Source: Mucilaginibacter rubeus
GTDB taxonomy: Bacteria > Bacteroidota > Bacteroidia > Sphingobacteriales > Sphingobacteriaceae
Reading direction: 5' to 3'
DNA length: 64,000 bases
NCBI RefSeq assembly: GCF_014643835.1
Contig: NZ_BMKD01000001.1
Span: forward strand, 806,001 to 870,000
Under the pieces are notes generated by a model. The model had not been told where the DNA came from. It worked only from the letters and a program-made list of their open reading frames with translations, and did no database searches. Positions 18,782 through 28,611 of the stretch are shown piece after piece (position 1 is the stretch's first letter; every line of letters begins with the position of its first letter). A program made the translations under genes and the position numbers.

Positions 18782-21700
18782 CATCAATTTAATGCTGTTT
18801 GCCAAATATATTCTGAGATACTTCTTTATCCTTCTTTGTATTGGTGTGGTCGGCCTGTCTTCTTGTAAACCCCAAAAGGCCGGAGAAGGTGTATTTAAAT
18901 TACTCCCAGCTAATGAAACGGGGGTGACCTTCGAAAACAGGAACGTAGTATCCGATTCGGTCAATGTTTTAGATTATTTGTATTTCTACAACGGTGCCGG
19001 CATAGCTACCGCTGATTTTAATAACGACGGCTTGCCCGATCTTTATTTCGTATCAAACCAGGGTTCTAACAAGCTTTACCTTAATAAGGGAGGGATGAAG
19101 TTTGAAGACATCACCGATAGAGCGGGTGTTGCAGGTACCGGGAATTGGAAAACCGGCGTAACTGTAGTTGATATCAATGGCGATGGATTTAAAGATATCT
19201 ACGTAAGCGTGGTGTCAGGTTATAAAACCTTTAAAGGTAAAAATCAGCTTTACATCAATAACGGTAATTTAACTTTTACAGAAAGCGCGGCCAAATACGG
19301 GCTCGATTTTGCAGGACTTTCTACCCAGGCTTCTTTTTTTGATTATGATAAGGACGGTGACCTGGATATGTTCCTGCTTACCTCATCAGTTCATAGCAAT
19401 GATACCTATGGCGATTCAACCCAAAGGTTTAAATACAGCCATGATGCCGGCGATCATCTTTTCAGGAATGACAATGGACACTTTACAGATGTAACTGCGG
19501 GTTCAGGCATTTATTCGGCGCCAATTGGTTACGGATTAGGTGTGAGTGTAGGTGATTTGAATAATGATGGCTGGGATGATCTTTATGTAAGTAACGACTT
19601 TTTTGAGCAGGACTATTACTACGTTAACCAACATAACGGCACATTTAAAGAAGAGTTGAAAAGTGCGTTCGGACATACGAGCCTTTTTTCAATGGGGAAT
19701 ACTATCAGTGATATCAACCAGGATGGCCATTTGGATGTGCTTAGCACCGACATGCTTCCGGAAGAAATGAAGGTGTTACGATCGACCATCAACGACGAAC
19801 CTTTGGATATTTATAATCAGGAAGTTAATGCCGGGTATTACTATCAATATTCAAAAAATTGTATGCAATTGAACGTAGGCAACGGCAATAAGTTTGTCGA
19901 CCTGAGTTTGTACAGCGGGAACTCTGCTACGGATTGGACATGGTCGCCACTGGTACAGGATTTTGATATGGACGGAATGAAAGATATGTTCTTCTCCAAC
20001 GGTATCAAACGCCGTCTCAATGATATGGACTACCTGAAATATCTTGGTGACCCCATGGTTATGCAGGCATATAAACAAAATCGCGTTTTTGATAAGGACA
20101 AGATCAACAGAATGCCCGAAGGCGGCGTGCATAATTACTTTTATCACGGTGAGGATAAATTGAAATTTACAGATGTTTCTAACGGCAACGATATGCAGCA
20201 AGCATCTATATCGGCAGGATCTGTTGCCGTTGATTTAGATAATGATGGCGATCTCGATATTGTGACCAACAATATGGATGAACCGGCATATATCTATAAC
20301 AATACCACAATGGAGAACCGCAAAGAAAGCAAGCCGGGCTATCTTAAATACACTGTAAAATATAACCTTTTAAACCGTGATGGCATCGGTACTAAATTTT
20401 TCCTTAAGTCAAAGCATCATCTCGATCACCAGGAAATACAAACCAGCAATGCGTACGAAAGTAATTTGAATAACGAGCTGCTTTTTACATTTGCCCCTGA
20501 CGATAAACCAGAATCGTTGTTAGTGGTTTGGCCTGACAATAGCTACGAAGTGGTGAATGATTTTAGGCTCGGTCAGAAAACCACTTTAAGATATAACCCT
20601 CAAGCAGTTGAAAATAGTAAACCTATAGCTAAGGTTATCGAAGCTTTCATCAGCGATAAAAAACAGTTTGACAGCAAATTTATACAAGCAAAGCTTTTGA
20701 CCACCGTTAAAACTTTTGATACTCCCGACTTTAATTATTATTCGCTTTTACCGCACACTTATTTGCAGCACACTCCCGCAGTTGCCGTAGCTGATGCCAA
20801 TAATGATGGCATTGATGATATTTACGTAGGAGGCATAGCCGACGAAGAAAAATACATACTTGCAGGTGATAAATCGGGAGGATTTACCAAAGTTAAAGTG
20901 TCATTATTTGACCGGGATAAATATATTGCGGATGAGCAGGCTACATGGGCTGATGTAAATAACGATGGTAAGCCCGATTTGATCGTGATCAGCGCTAACC
21001 ATCCTTTTCAGGAAACCGATAAATTGATACAGCCCCGGTTATATATCAATAAAGGCAATTTTCAGTTTGAAGATCAACATTTGCCAAAACTCAATTACCA
21101 GGCATCAAAAATTACGTTGTTTGATTTTAACGGAGATGGGCTGAACGATATTTTATTTACCAGCACCGTTTCATTTAAGGATTATACAGCGACTGTTCCT
21201 TCCTCGATATTGATTAATAAAGGCAATGGAAAGTTTGAAATAAGTCACGACAAGGCATATAATCAAATCGCGGACCTGCAATATGTCACCAGTATAACAA
21301 CTGCTGATATCGATCACAATGGCAAGCCCGATCTGCTGATAACAGCCGAGTGGCAGCCGATTTACATTTTCCTGAATGATGGAAAAAAATTAGATCGTTT
21401 TTCATCGCCGGTTTTGGATAAGGAAAAAGGCTGGTGGCAATCGGCTATAATAAGCGATATAGATGGCGACGGCAAGGCCGACCTTATCGCCGGCAATTGG
21501 GGATTGAACAATAAATATAATGTTACTGCCGATCAGCCGCTTTATGCCTATAATACCGATTTGGACAAGGATGGCAAAAACGATTTGATATTATCATATT
21601 TTTATAAAGGCCTCTATTACCCGTTTCGTCCAAAAAATGATTTGGAGCAGGAACTGCCATATCTTAAAAAAGAATGGCTTAGCTATCAAAAAATGGCCGA

Positions 21701-22115
21701 TAAAACCACCCCTGAGGTATTTAAGGACAAACTGGATGATAATGACAGGTTAAGTGTGAACCAATTCAATAGTATTTTTGTGAGTGATCTATTGCATGCT
21801 GCTTCAATTACTGCACTACCTTATCTTTATCAGCAAGCCCCTATCAAATCGATGTTAAAATATGATAATGGTGATATATTGCTGAACGGAAACTTTTGGG
21901 GTGTTGTGCCCTATGAAGGAAAGTACGATGCACTCGGCCTGGCCGGCTTACACTACAACAAACAGCAAAAACAATTTGATACGCCGACATACTATGTTAA
22001 CGGTGCAATCAACTCACAGGAAATCACTTATCTGGCGCCAGTGAAAACGGCAACCAATCTGAATAATTATCTTGCGGTTACCTATGATGGCCGGGTAATG
22101 TTATTAAGCAGATAA
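18768..22115 (+). CDS. VCBS/FG-GAP repeat lipoprotein with ASPIC-UnbV domain (second copy)
   Basis: This paralogue of the preceding gene shares the same order of calcium-type loops (DFNNDGLPD, DINGDGFKD, DYDKDGDLD, DLNNDGWDD, DLDNDGDLD, DANNDGIDD) and the UnbV-like segment (GIGTKFFLKS, QTSNAYESNLNNELLF, SLLVVWPDNS). The signal region ends in the lipobox GLSSC. The start chosen at 18768 overlaps the upstream stop by 14 bases; an ATG at 18792 gives a shorter signal (MLFAKYILRYFFILL) and is equally plausible. The protein is 1115 residues from 18768. The two copies probably arose by tandem duplication and are co-transcribed. It is probably a surface-exposed lipoprotein; the function is unknown. 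Confidence 0.92.
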   Translation: MNYVNINLMLFAKYILRYFFILLCIGVVGLSSCKPQKAGEGVFKLLPANETGVTFENRNVVSDSVNVLDYLYFYNGAGIATADFNNDGLPDLYFVSNQGSNKLYLNKGGMKFEDITDRAGVAGTGNWKTGVTVVDINGDGFKDIYVSVVSGYKTFKGKNQLYINNGNLTFTESAAKYGLDFAGLSTQASFFDYDKDGDLDMFLLTSSVHSNDTYGDSTQRFKYSHDAGDHLFRNDNGHFTDVTAGSGIYSAPIGYGLGVSVGDLNNDGWDDLYVSNDFFEQDYYYVNQHNGTFKEELKSAFGHTSLFSMGNTISDINQDGHLDVLSTDMLPEEMKVLRSTINDEPLDIYNQEVNAGYYYQYSKNCMQLNVGNGNKFVDLSLYSGNSATDWTWSPLVQDFDMDGMKDMFFSNGIKRRLNDMDYLKYLGDPMVMQAYKQNRVFDKDKINRMPEGGVHNYFYHGEDKLKFTDVSNGNDMQQASISAGSVAVDLDNDGDLDIVTNNMDEPAYIYNNTTMENRKESKPGYLKYTVKYNLLNRDGIGTKFFLKSKHHLDHQEIQTSNAYESNLNNELLFTFAPDDKPESLLVVWPDNSYEVVNDFRLGQKTTLRYNPQAVENSKPIAKVIEAFISDKKQFDSKFIQAKLLTTVKTFDTPDFNYYSLLPHTYLQHTPAVAVADANNDGIDDIYVGGIADEEKYILAGDKSGGFTKVKVSLFDRDKYIADEQATWADVNNDGKPDLIVISANHPFQETDKLIQPRLYINKGNFQFEDQHLPKLNYQASKITLFDFNGDGLNDILFTSTVSFKDYTATVPSSILINKGNGKFEISHDKAYNQIADLQYVTSITTADIDHNGKPDLLITAEWQPIYIFLNDGKKLDRFSSPVLDKEKGWWQSAIISDIDGDGKADLIAGNWGLNNKYNVTADQPLYAYNTDLDKDGKNDLILSYFYKGLYYPFRPKNDLEQELPYLKKEWLSYQKMADKTTPEVFKDKLDDNDRLSVNQFNSIFVSDLLHAASITALPYLYQQAPIKSMLKYDNGDILLNGNFWGVVPYEGKYDALGLAGLHYNKQQKQFDTPTYYVNGAINSQEITYLAPVKTATNLNNYLAVTYDGRVMLLSR

Positions 22116-22122
22116 CGTAATA

Positions 22123-23052
22123 TCACAATATTGGATAATATATTTTGGTAATCCATTTTGAGGTATCCTTTTGTGCCAGCCTATCGGTAACAAGCGATTG
22201 AAAAGGCATGGCAGGTGATACCAGCCTGTGATCTGTCATGTATATTTTCATTTGTACCAATGCATTGTTGACTGTGTTTTGGCCGCCACGTACATCAGCC
22301 ACCAATAAATTGCCTCCCTTTGGTATATTATTTAAACTTGTTTTTTGAAACGGAATTATCCTTTTGTTAATCGGTAAGGCGACATTTACCTGGTATTCGT
22401 GCTCATCTGTTTGGGTGACGTTAAGCATAGGGAAATTTGTTTGTTTGGCCCCCTGGCTGCCAGCTTGGTGTTGGAGGGTTTTAATGGTGTTGTAAATTGC
22501 TTGTAATGAAGGATATATCGGATAGGTGTTAGCTGAAACGAGCAAAACTGTGTCTTTAGCATGATTTAAGTATATTCTATAGCCATATGCGTTTCTTTCA
22601 TCCTCAAGAAAATGTTTAAGGGTTAGTAAAATTTCGCCAACCAGTTTTTCTGCATCTTTGGTTTTGAAATAATTAGTTATCCGTGATAAAAATTGGGTGT
22701 TATTCTCATCAACAGCATCCCATTTAAATTTGACAGAACCTTCGGCGTCGGCAAAATAGCTTATTTTGCCGCTAAAGGTCAGGTTATCTTTTTTCAATTT
22801 AAGATAGGTACTGCTATTGGTCATTTTATCGATACCGATCTTTGTACCTTTAAAATTGTATTGCCTGTACCCGGTTTTGGTGCCGGGCCACCATTTATTC
22901 CATCCACTTTCTGTGGTCAGGAATTTTCCGGCAATAACATCGGAGGTATCAATTGACAGGTCCTGGGTTATAACAGGTTTTTCGGGGAGCAAAACATTAG
23001 CCGCTGCAATAATTACAATAATGGTAAGTATAATAAAAAAGATCTTCTTCAT
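22123..23052 (-). CDS. Membrane-anchored SRPBCC/GyrI-like ligand-binding protein
   Basis: This 309-residue protein starts with one N-terminal membrane segment (FFIILTIIVIIAAANVLL). Residues about 30-150 resemble an SRPBCC/polyketide-cyclase fold (VIAGKFLTTESGWNKWWPG, FKWDAVDE). Residues about 155-309 resemble the GyrI-like/AraC effector-binding domain (INKRIIPFQKT, GGNLLVADVRGGQ, and MTDHRLVSPAMPFQSLVTDRL). There is no DNA-binding domain. The two-domain fusion is seen in Bacteroidota but its ligand is unknown. It converges on the VCBS gene, ending 7 bases from it, and its start faces the haloperoxidase gene across 245 bases. Confidence 0.7.
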   Translation of the reverse strand: MKKIFFIILTIIVIIAAANVLLPEKPVITQDLSIDTSDVIAGKFLTTESGWNKWWPGTKTGYRQYNFKGTKIGIDKMTNSSTYLKLKKDNLTFSGKISYFADAEGSVKFKWDAVDENNTQFLSRITNYFKTKDAEKLVGEILLTLKHFLEDERNAYGYRIYLNHAKDTVLLVSANTYPIYPSLQAIYNTIKTLQHQAGSQGAKQTNFPMLNVTQTDEHEYQVNVALPINKRIIPFQKTSLNNIPKGGNLLVADVRGGQNTVNNALVQMKIYMTDHRLVSPAMPFQSLVTDRLAQKDTSKWITKIYYPIL

Positions 23053-23297
23053 TTAGTTTATAAAAGACGGATACCCGGGGTGATAAATTTAATAATATCG
23101 GGTGGATTAACAGGTGTATATTGTTATAAAATATGTTGCCTTTTTATTAAATAAAAAAAGTGCCTCATCGGGTTAAAAAACTAATGTAAATATGCTGTAG
23201 CGTACAAAAAAAAGCCTATATTGGCTGTTGATCAATCAAAAAACCAGCAGATTTTCTCCTTGTGTATCTGTTCGGTTTTTAACCTATTTTATAACTT

Positions 23298-24626
23298 ATG
23301 AGATCCTTTTTATTTTGCCTTGCCGGTGTATTACTTTTATTCACCTCCTGTAAAAAGCCCTACTATGAAAAAGTACTCCACGATCCCGAACTTTATCGTA
23401 TAACCGTTAAAAAACTTAATGATATTGTATTGGAAAATAACTTTCCGCCGGTTACAGCTTCCCGTAATTATGTATATGCCAATATAGCCGCCTATGAAGT
23501 TATAGCTTCCGGAGATCCTGAGCATTTTAGATCATTAGCCGGGCAAATTAAACACTTACCGGCCGTACCCAAAGCGTCAAAAGATACTGCTGTTGATTAC
23601 CAATTTGCTTCGTTGCTTGCCTTTTGCACAGTTGGCAATGCGGTAACGTTTCCGGAAGGTAGTATGGATCAATATGTTGATGAGCTTAAAAAGAAGGCCA
23701 AAGATGCAGGTATGCCGTCGGTTTTGTTTGAAGGTTCCGTAAACTACGCTGATAAAGTCGCTAAATTTATATTGAAGTGGAGCAAAGGCGATCACTATGC
23801 ACAAACACGGTCGGCAAGTAAATACACGGTAAAACAGCAGGATGGCCGTTGGATCCCCACGCCGCCCATGTACGCGCAGGCCCTTGAGGCCCATTGGGGT
23901 GAGATCAGGCCCATGGTGCTGGATTCCACAGCTCAATTTATTCCACCCGATCCGCCGGCTTTCAATGTTAAAGACCATAACAGTCCTTTTTACAAACAGG
24001 CGCTTGAAGTAAAGCAAATAGTTGACAGCCTAACCAAAGAAGAGAAACATCAGGCCGATTTTTGGGATGATAATGCCTTTAAACTCAACGTCGTAGGCCA
24101 TGCATCGTTCGCGACCAAGAAGTTTTCGCCGGGAGGGCACTGGATGAATATTACCGCAATTGGCACAAGAATTAAAAAGTTTGATTTTGGAACCACAGTA
24201 AGCGTTTATACCGAAACGGCGATCGCTCTGTTTGATGGCTTTATCAATTGCTGGTACCTTAAATACCGCTCAAATTACGTTCGCCCCGAAACCATAATTA
24301 CCAAATATATGGATGCCGAATGGCGCCCATATATTCAAACGCCCCCCTTTCCGGAGTATAGTAGCGGCCATGCCGTAATTTCGGCAGCCGCGGCCGAAGT
24401 ACTTACCAATAGGATCGGTGATAATTTTGCATATACAGATTCATCAGAAATGGAGTTTGGGATCGATCCGCTTTCTTTTAAATCATTCCGGGCGGCCGCG
24501 AAATCAGCAGGGATGTCAAGGGTAATGGGAGGAATCCATTTTAAGAATGCCTGTATTGTGGGCAATAAACAAGGCGCCGAGATTGGGCAACTGGTGGTGA
24601 AAAAGCTACAATTAAAAATTAAGTAG
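23298..24626 (+). CDS. Vanadium-dependent haloperoxidase / PAP2-type lipoprotein
   Basis: This 442-residue protein has a lipoprotein signal (MRSFLFCLAGVLLLFTSC, Cys18). The C-terminal half carries the vanadate/phosphate-binding pocket of the vanadium haloperoxidase-PAP2 superfamily: KYRSNYVRPET (about 322-332), PEYSSGHAV with Ser356-Gly357-His358, and SRVMGGIHF with Arg408 and His414. Bacteroidota members are often annotated as vanadium haloperoxidases, but many could be phosphatases because the pockets are the same. Genes of this family recur next to VCBS/UnbV lipoproteins. A GH65 gene follows 25 bases later, so the two are probably co-transcribed. Fold and pocket are confident; halide oxidation is not proven. 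Confidence 0.88.
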   Translation: MRSFLFCLAGVLLLFTSCKKPYYEKVLHDPELYRITVKKLNDIVLENNFPPVTASRNYVYANIAAYEVIASGDPEHFRSLAGQIKHLPAVPKASKDTAVDYQFASLLAFCTVGNAVTFPEGSMDQYVDELKKKAKDAGMPSVLFEGSVNYADKVAKFILKWSKGDHYAQTRSASKYTVKQQDGRWIPTPPMYAQALEAHWGEIRPMVLDSTAQFIPPDPPAFNVKDHNSPFYKQALEVKQIVDSLTKEEKHQADFWDDNAFKLNVVGHASFATKKFSPGGHWMNITAIGTRIKKFDFGTTVSVYTETAIALFDGFINCWYLKYRSNYVRPETIITKYMDAEWRPYIQTPPFPEYSSGHAVISAAAAEVLTNRIGDNFAYTDSSEMEFGIDPLSFKSFRAAAKSAGMSRVMGGIHFKNACIVGNKQGAEIGQLVVKKLQLKIK

Positions 24627-24651
24627 TATTTTATTTATTTTAATTAAATAA

Positions 24652-26697
24652 TTGATTTTGAACAGGATATTTAAATTGAGCTTGTTTTTCGCTTTGCTAA
24701 CACCTGCTGTGTCTGAGGCGCAAAGCATCGATCCATGGAAAATTAAAGCCGACAAAATTGATCCCGCAAACTATTACGGAATTACCGTAGCCAACGGGAT
24801 GATTGGAATAGTATCAGCACCGGAGCCTTTCAAGGTTAAAAATGTAGTACTGGCCGGCGCCTATGATCTATATGGCAGGGGGCGGGTAAGCAATTTCCTG
24901 AACAGCTTTAACCTGCTTAATATGTACTTTGAAATAGATGGCAGACGGATCGATGCTAAAAGTATTAACAATTTTAAGCAGGAACTGGATATGCAACACG
25001 CCGCCTTCACTACTACCTTTGATTATGCCGATAAAGCGACCATAAAATATACTTATTACTCGCTGCGGCAACTGCCCTTTACCGTTTTGATGGATGTTTC
25101 GGTAACAGCAAAACAGGCCATCAACATTACATCGGCCAGTGTAATGGAAGCGCCCGATGCGCTCAAAGAAGTGCAGAATTATTATAACGAAATCGACAGA
25201 CCGCATGTAACCATTAGTTTGCTTACTTCAACAGCAAAGAGCCCTACAGGTAAAATGCAGTTATGTGCATCTACTTCGTTCTTATTCAATGAACCGCATG
25301 GACAAGAGCCGCGCATTATTCATGAAATGTGGGACAATAACATGCACCTTATGAAGTTTAGCAAGTCAATAGCTGCGGGGCAAACTTATAATTATGCGGT
25401 AACTGGTTCATCCATAACTTCAGCACACCATGCCGACCCACTGAATGAAGCCGAACGCCTCACCATTTTTGCCAAATTGGAAGGTCGGGACAGGCTAATT
25501 AAATTTCATAACAAGGCCTGGAGTGAGCTGTGGACAAGCGATATCCAAATAGAAGGCGACGATCAATCGCAGCAGGATATTCACAGCATGTTATATCATT
25601 TATATTCATTCTCGAGGGCTGGCACAGCATACTCACCTTCACCCATGGGACTTTCGGGGTTGGGTTACAATGGCCACGTTTTTTGGGATTGTGATGTTTG
25701 GATGTATCCGGCTATGCTGGTTTTACACCCCGACATTGCCAAATCTATGGTTGAATACAGGTTTGAACGATTGGATGCCGCGCGTAAAAATGCTTTTTCG
25801 CATGGGTATAAAGGAGCGATGTTCCCCTGGGAAAGCGCTGACAGCGGGGTAGAGGAAACACCGGTTTGGGCTTTGAGCGGTCCGTTTGAGCACCATATTA
25901 CTGCGGATGTAGCGCTGGCCGCATGGAATTACTATTGCGTAACCCAGGATAAACAATGGCTAAAAGAAAAAGGTTGGCCAATACTTTCAGCCACTGCTGA
26001 TTTCTGGGCAAGCAGAGTTGAACGCAATGGACCCGGTCATTACGATATTAAAAACGTAGTAGCTGCAGATGAATGGGCCGAAAATATCGACAATAATGCT
26101 TTCACCAATGCCGCAGCGAAAGCTAACTTGCTAAATGCTACCGCTGCTGCCAAAATCCTGGGAGAAAAGGCCGATGTCGATTGGGTAAGTGTTGCTCAAA
26201 ACATCCCGATCCTGAAGTTGGATAATGGCGTTACCAGCGAACATGCTTCTTACAAAGGTGAAGGAATTAAACAGGCTGATGTTAACCTGTTAGCTTATCC
26301 GCTTAAGACAATAACCGATCCGGCACAAATAAAAAAAGATCTTGAATACTACGAAACCCGTGTGCCTAACGAAGGTACCCCTGCCATGACCCAGGCCGTT
26401 TTTGCTTTATTATACTCGCGGTTGGGTAATGGCGATAAGGCATTTCACTTTTTTAAGGATGCTTACGAACCCAACCTCAACCCGCCATTCAGGGTAATTG
26501 CCGAAACAAAAGGCGGGACCAATCCGTATTTTGCTACAGGCGCAGGTGGTATTATTCAAAGCTTGCTCATGGGTTTTGGCGGTTTGGATATTACACCAAC
26601 CGGTATAGTACAAGTTAAAAGCAAGTTGCCTGCTAACTGGAAATCATTGAAAATTACAGGCGTGGGAATGGATAAGGCTACTTATGCAATAAAGTAA
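24652..26697 (+). CDS. GH65-family glycoside hydrolase or phosphorylase (alpha-glucoside active), TTG start
   Basis: The enzyme has a signal peptide (MILNRIFKLSLFFALLTPAVSEAQ) only if translation starts at TTG 24652 (or TTG 24658). An in-frame TAA at 24649-24651 excludes anything upstream, and the first in-frame ATG, at 24801, would remove the signal. The (alpha/alpha)6 barrel shows GH65 motifs: YNGHVFWDCDVWMYPAML (about 340-357), KGAMFPWESADSGVEETP, and the acid segment AADEWAENIDNNAFTN with Glu474 as the likely general acid. GH65 enzymes cleave or phosphorolyse trehalose, kojibiose, maltose or glucosyl-galactose linkages. The exported location favours a hydrolase. It follows the haloperoxidase gene and converges on trehalase. 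Confidence 0.9.
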   Translation: MILNRIFKLSLFFALLTPAVSEAQSIDPWKIKADKIDPANYYGITVANGMIGIVSAPEPFKVKNVVLAGAYDLYGRGRVSNFLNSFNLLNMYFEIDGRRIDAKSINNFKQELDMQHAAFTTTFDYADKATIKYTYYSLRQLPFTVLMDVSVTAKQAINITSASVMEAPDALKEVQNYYNEIDRPHVTISLLTSTAKSPTGKMQLCASTSFLFNEPHGQEPRIIHEMWDNNMHLMKFSKSIAAGQTYNYAVTGSSITSAHHADPLNEAERLTIFAKLEGRDRLIKFHNKAWSELWTSDIQIEGDDQSQQDIHSMLYHLYSFSRAGTAYSPSPMGLSGLGYNGHVFWDCDVWMYPAMLVLHPDIAKSMVEYRFERLDAARKNAFSHGYKGAMFPWESADSGVEETPVWALSGPFEHHITADVALAAWNYYCVTQDKQWLKEKGWPILSATADFWASRVERNGPGHYDIKNVVAADEWAENIDNNAFTNAAAKANLLNATAAAKILGEKADVDWVSVAQNIPILKLDNGVTSEHASYKGEGIKQADVNLLAYPLKTITDPAQIKKDLEYYETRVPNEGTPAMTQAVFALLYSRLGNGDKAFHFFKDAYEPNLNPPFRVIAETKGGTNPYFATGAGGIIQSLLMGFGGLDITPTGIVQVKSKLPANWKSLKITGVGMDKATYAIK

Positions 26698-26770
26698 CTG
26701 TTTTATAACTTTATACATTATGCCCTTTAAAATCTCCTGCGTTTGACAGAGAGAGAACTGGCGAATGGAA

Positions 26771-26801
26771 GACTGACGAAGTTTTTAAAACTTCGTCAGT
26801 C
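26771..26801. repeat. Dispersed palindrome, 15-bp arms (family A, copy 1)
   Basis: The arms gactgacgaagtttt (26771-26785) and aaaacttcgtcagtc (26787-26801) are perfect complements around a single base. It lies between the convergent GH65 and trehalase genes. A second, related palindrome at 47022-47054 shares the core acgaagttt/aaacttcgt and also lies between convergent genes. Confidence 0.85.
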
Positions 26802-26830
26802 TGGCTTCTGAAACTTGCTTTACCAGGTAC

Positions 26831-28423
26831 TTAGTTCTGAACTTCTGCCGGAGCCCTTTCTAATTGCTGGGTATCAATATGATACCTGTTTACTAAGTGC
26901 AGTAATACCCCATTCGTCCAGCCGAAACCATCTTGTAGGGGGTATTCACCACCGCCGGCAGTTAATTGGGTATCAACCACATTATACTTTTCAAGTAATT
27001 TACCGGTCTGTTTAAACACCCGGATGTTAAGTTTAAGCCAGCGGGTGGCAATTTCTTTGGCCAGCGTATTGTAATTGTATTTTTCGAGCCCGTCAATAGC
27101 TATGTATTGCAGTGGGGCCCAGCCATTGGGTGCATCCCACTGCTGGCCGGAAAAGTTGAGTGTAGTAACCAGTCCGCCGGGTTTCAGGAAATTATTTTTG
27201 AGCCCATCGGCCACAAGGCGGGCTTGCTCATCACTGGCAATTTTAAATTCGAGCGGGAACTCCCCTGCAAGTGTTTCCACACTTGATAGTTGATTCAGCC
27301 TCCAGTTATAATCATCAAACCAGCCTGTTTTCTGGTTCCAGCAATATTTCAGGATCGCATTTTTTCGACTATTTGCCCGATACCTATACATTTTGGCCAG
27401 CTTCGCATTTGAGAGCTGGTTCAGACTGCGTGCAATAGTCATTTCCAGGTTATATAATAAGCAATTCAAATCAATCGGTATAATGTCGGTGGTTTGTATA
27501 GTTGGCAACTTGCCCGACGAATCAAACCAGCGCGTGCTAAAATCCCAACCCGAAGCCGCCGCTGTCCGCACGTTGCGGTAAAATTGTGCTGCCGGTTGTT
27601 TGCTTTCTTTGGCGGCATTAACATCTTTTATATATGATTCTTCGCGGGGTTCATCACTTTCGTCCCAATAACGGTTCATTATCTGCCCATCCGGCATTCG
27701 TACAACCCGGTGTGCAGCCTGATTGGCTTGTACAGCTTCCCATCCATGCATCCAATATTCATATTCTTTGATCAATTGCGGCCTGAAATGTACCAATACT
27801 TTCTCTCCCTCAATTTTGGCCAACAGGTTTACCATCATAGCAAAAAATGGCGGCTGCGAACGGGTAAGATAATAACTTCGATTGCCGTTGGGTATAAAGC
27901 CATATTTATCAATGAGGTAAGCAAAGTTTTCGACCATGTTGCGGATCACTTTAACCTGATGGCTTTCCTGTAAGCCTAACATCGTAAAATATGAGTCCCA
28001 ATAGTAAATTTCCCTGAACCTGCCGCCAGGTACAATGTAAGGGTTAGGCAGCGCCAGGGTTGATGAAAAAGGTTTTGCTTCATCCGGACGGCGTTGTAAT
28101 ACCTGCCACAAAGTATCAATATGTTTGCGGATACCGGCCGATATATCTGTTTGAAAATTGTTGTGCGATACAGGTACGTTAAAATTGGCCAATATAAATG
28201 CCTGGAGGTTAAACCCGGGCTGACCTTTCTGTTCGTTATAAGCCTTCATGATCAGCGCTGGATCCTGTTTGGGCACAGCGTCAACAAAAGTTTTGTTATC
28301 CGGGAAAATGGTTGAAGTTTGAACCGCCTCAAACAATCCCGGGAATTGTTGCCGGGGTGTAAGCGTTTGCGATTTTGCGTTAAATACAAAGAATAAAAAT
28401 GCGAGTAAAAAAAGTTTTCTCAT
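26831..28423 (-). CDS. treA: Periplasmic trehalase (GH37)
   Basis: This enzyme hydrolyses trehalose to two glucose units. The start at 28423 gives a signal peptide (MRKLFLLAFLFFVFNAKSQ); the frame extends upstream but that part does not look like a signal. The 530-residue protein has both trehalase signatures: PGGRFREIYYWDSY (132-145) and QWDAPNGWAP (428-437). The likely catalytic acid is Asp294 in SGWDFSTRWF and the base is Glu493 in GGGEYPLQDGFGWTNG, matching the pair known from E. coli TreA. It lies between GH65 and GH130 genes on the opposite strand, in a sugar-utilisation region. The 28424-28611 gap upstream is shared with the divergent GH130 gene. Confidence 0.95.
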   Translation of the reverse strand: MRKLFLLAFLFFVFNAKSQTLTPRQQFPGLFEAVQTSTIFPDNKTFVDAVPKQDPALIMKAYNEQKGQPGFNLQAFILANFNVPVSHNNFQTDISAGIRKHIDTLWQVLQRRPDEAKPFSSTLALPNPYIVPGGRFREIYYWDSYFTMLGLQESHQVKVIRNMVENFAYLIDKYGFIPNGNRSYYLTRSQPPFFAMMVNLLAKIEGEKVLVHFRPQLIKEYEYWMHGWEAVQANQAAHRVVRMPDGQIMNRYWDESDEPREESYIKDVNAAKESKQPAAQFYRNVRTAAASGWDFSTRWFDSSGKLPTIQTTDIIPIDLNCLLYNLEMTIARSLNQLSNAKLAKMYRYRANSRKNAILKYCWNQKTGWFDDYNWRLNQLSSVETLAGEFPLEFKIASDEQARLVADGLKNNFLKPGGLVTTLNFSGQQWDAPNGWAPLQYIAIDGLEKYNYNTLAKEIATRWLKLNIRVFKQTGKLLEKYNVVDTQLTAGGGEYPLQDGFGWTNGVLLHLVNRYHIDTQQLERAPAEVQN

Positions 28424-28611
28424 CAGCCTAAAATTATACCCTGCTGCAGGATGGGTAATTGGTTTATAACAGGTTATAAATTTACTATTTTTGGAACGAA
28501 TATAACTGATATCTGATTTGTTTTCAGGGGTTTTGTGCGATATTATCGCAGGGAAATAATAGATATCAAGGTGTGGGCCAATTAAAAAAACAAATACATA
28601 AGCCATTTATT

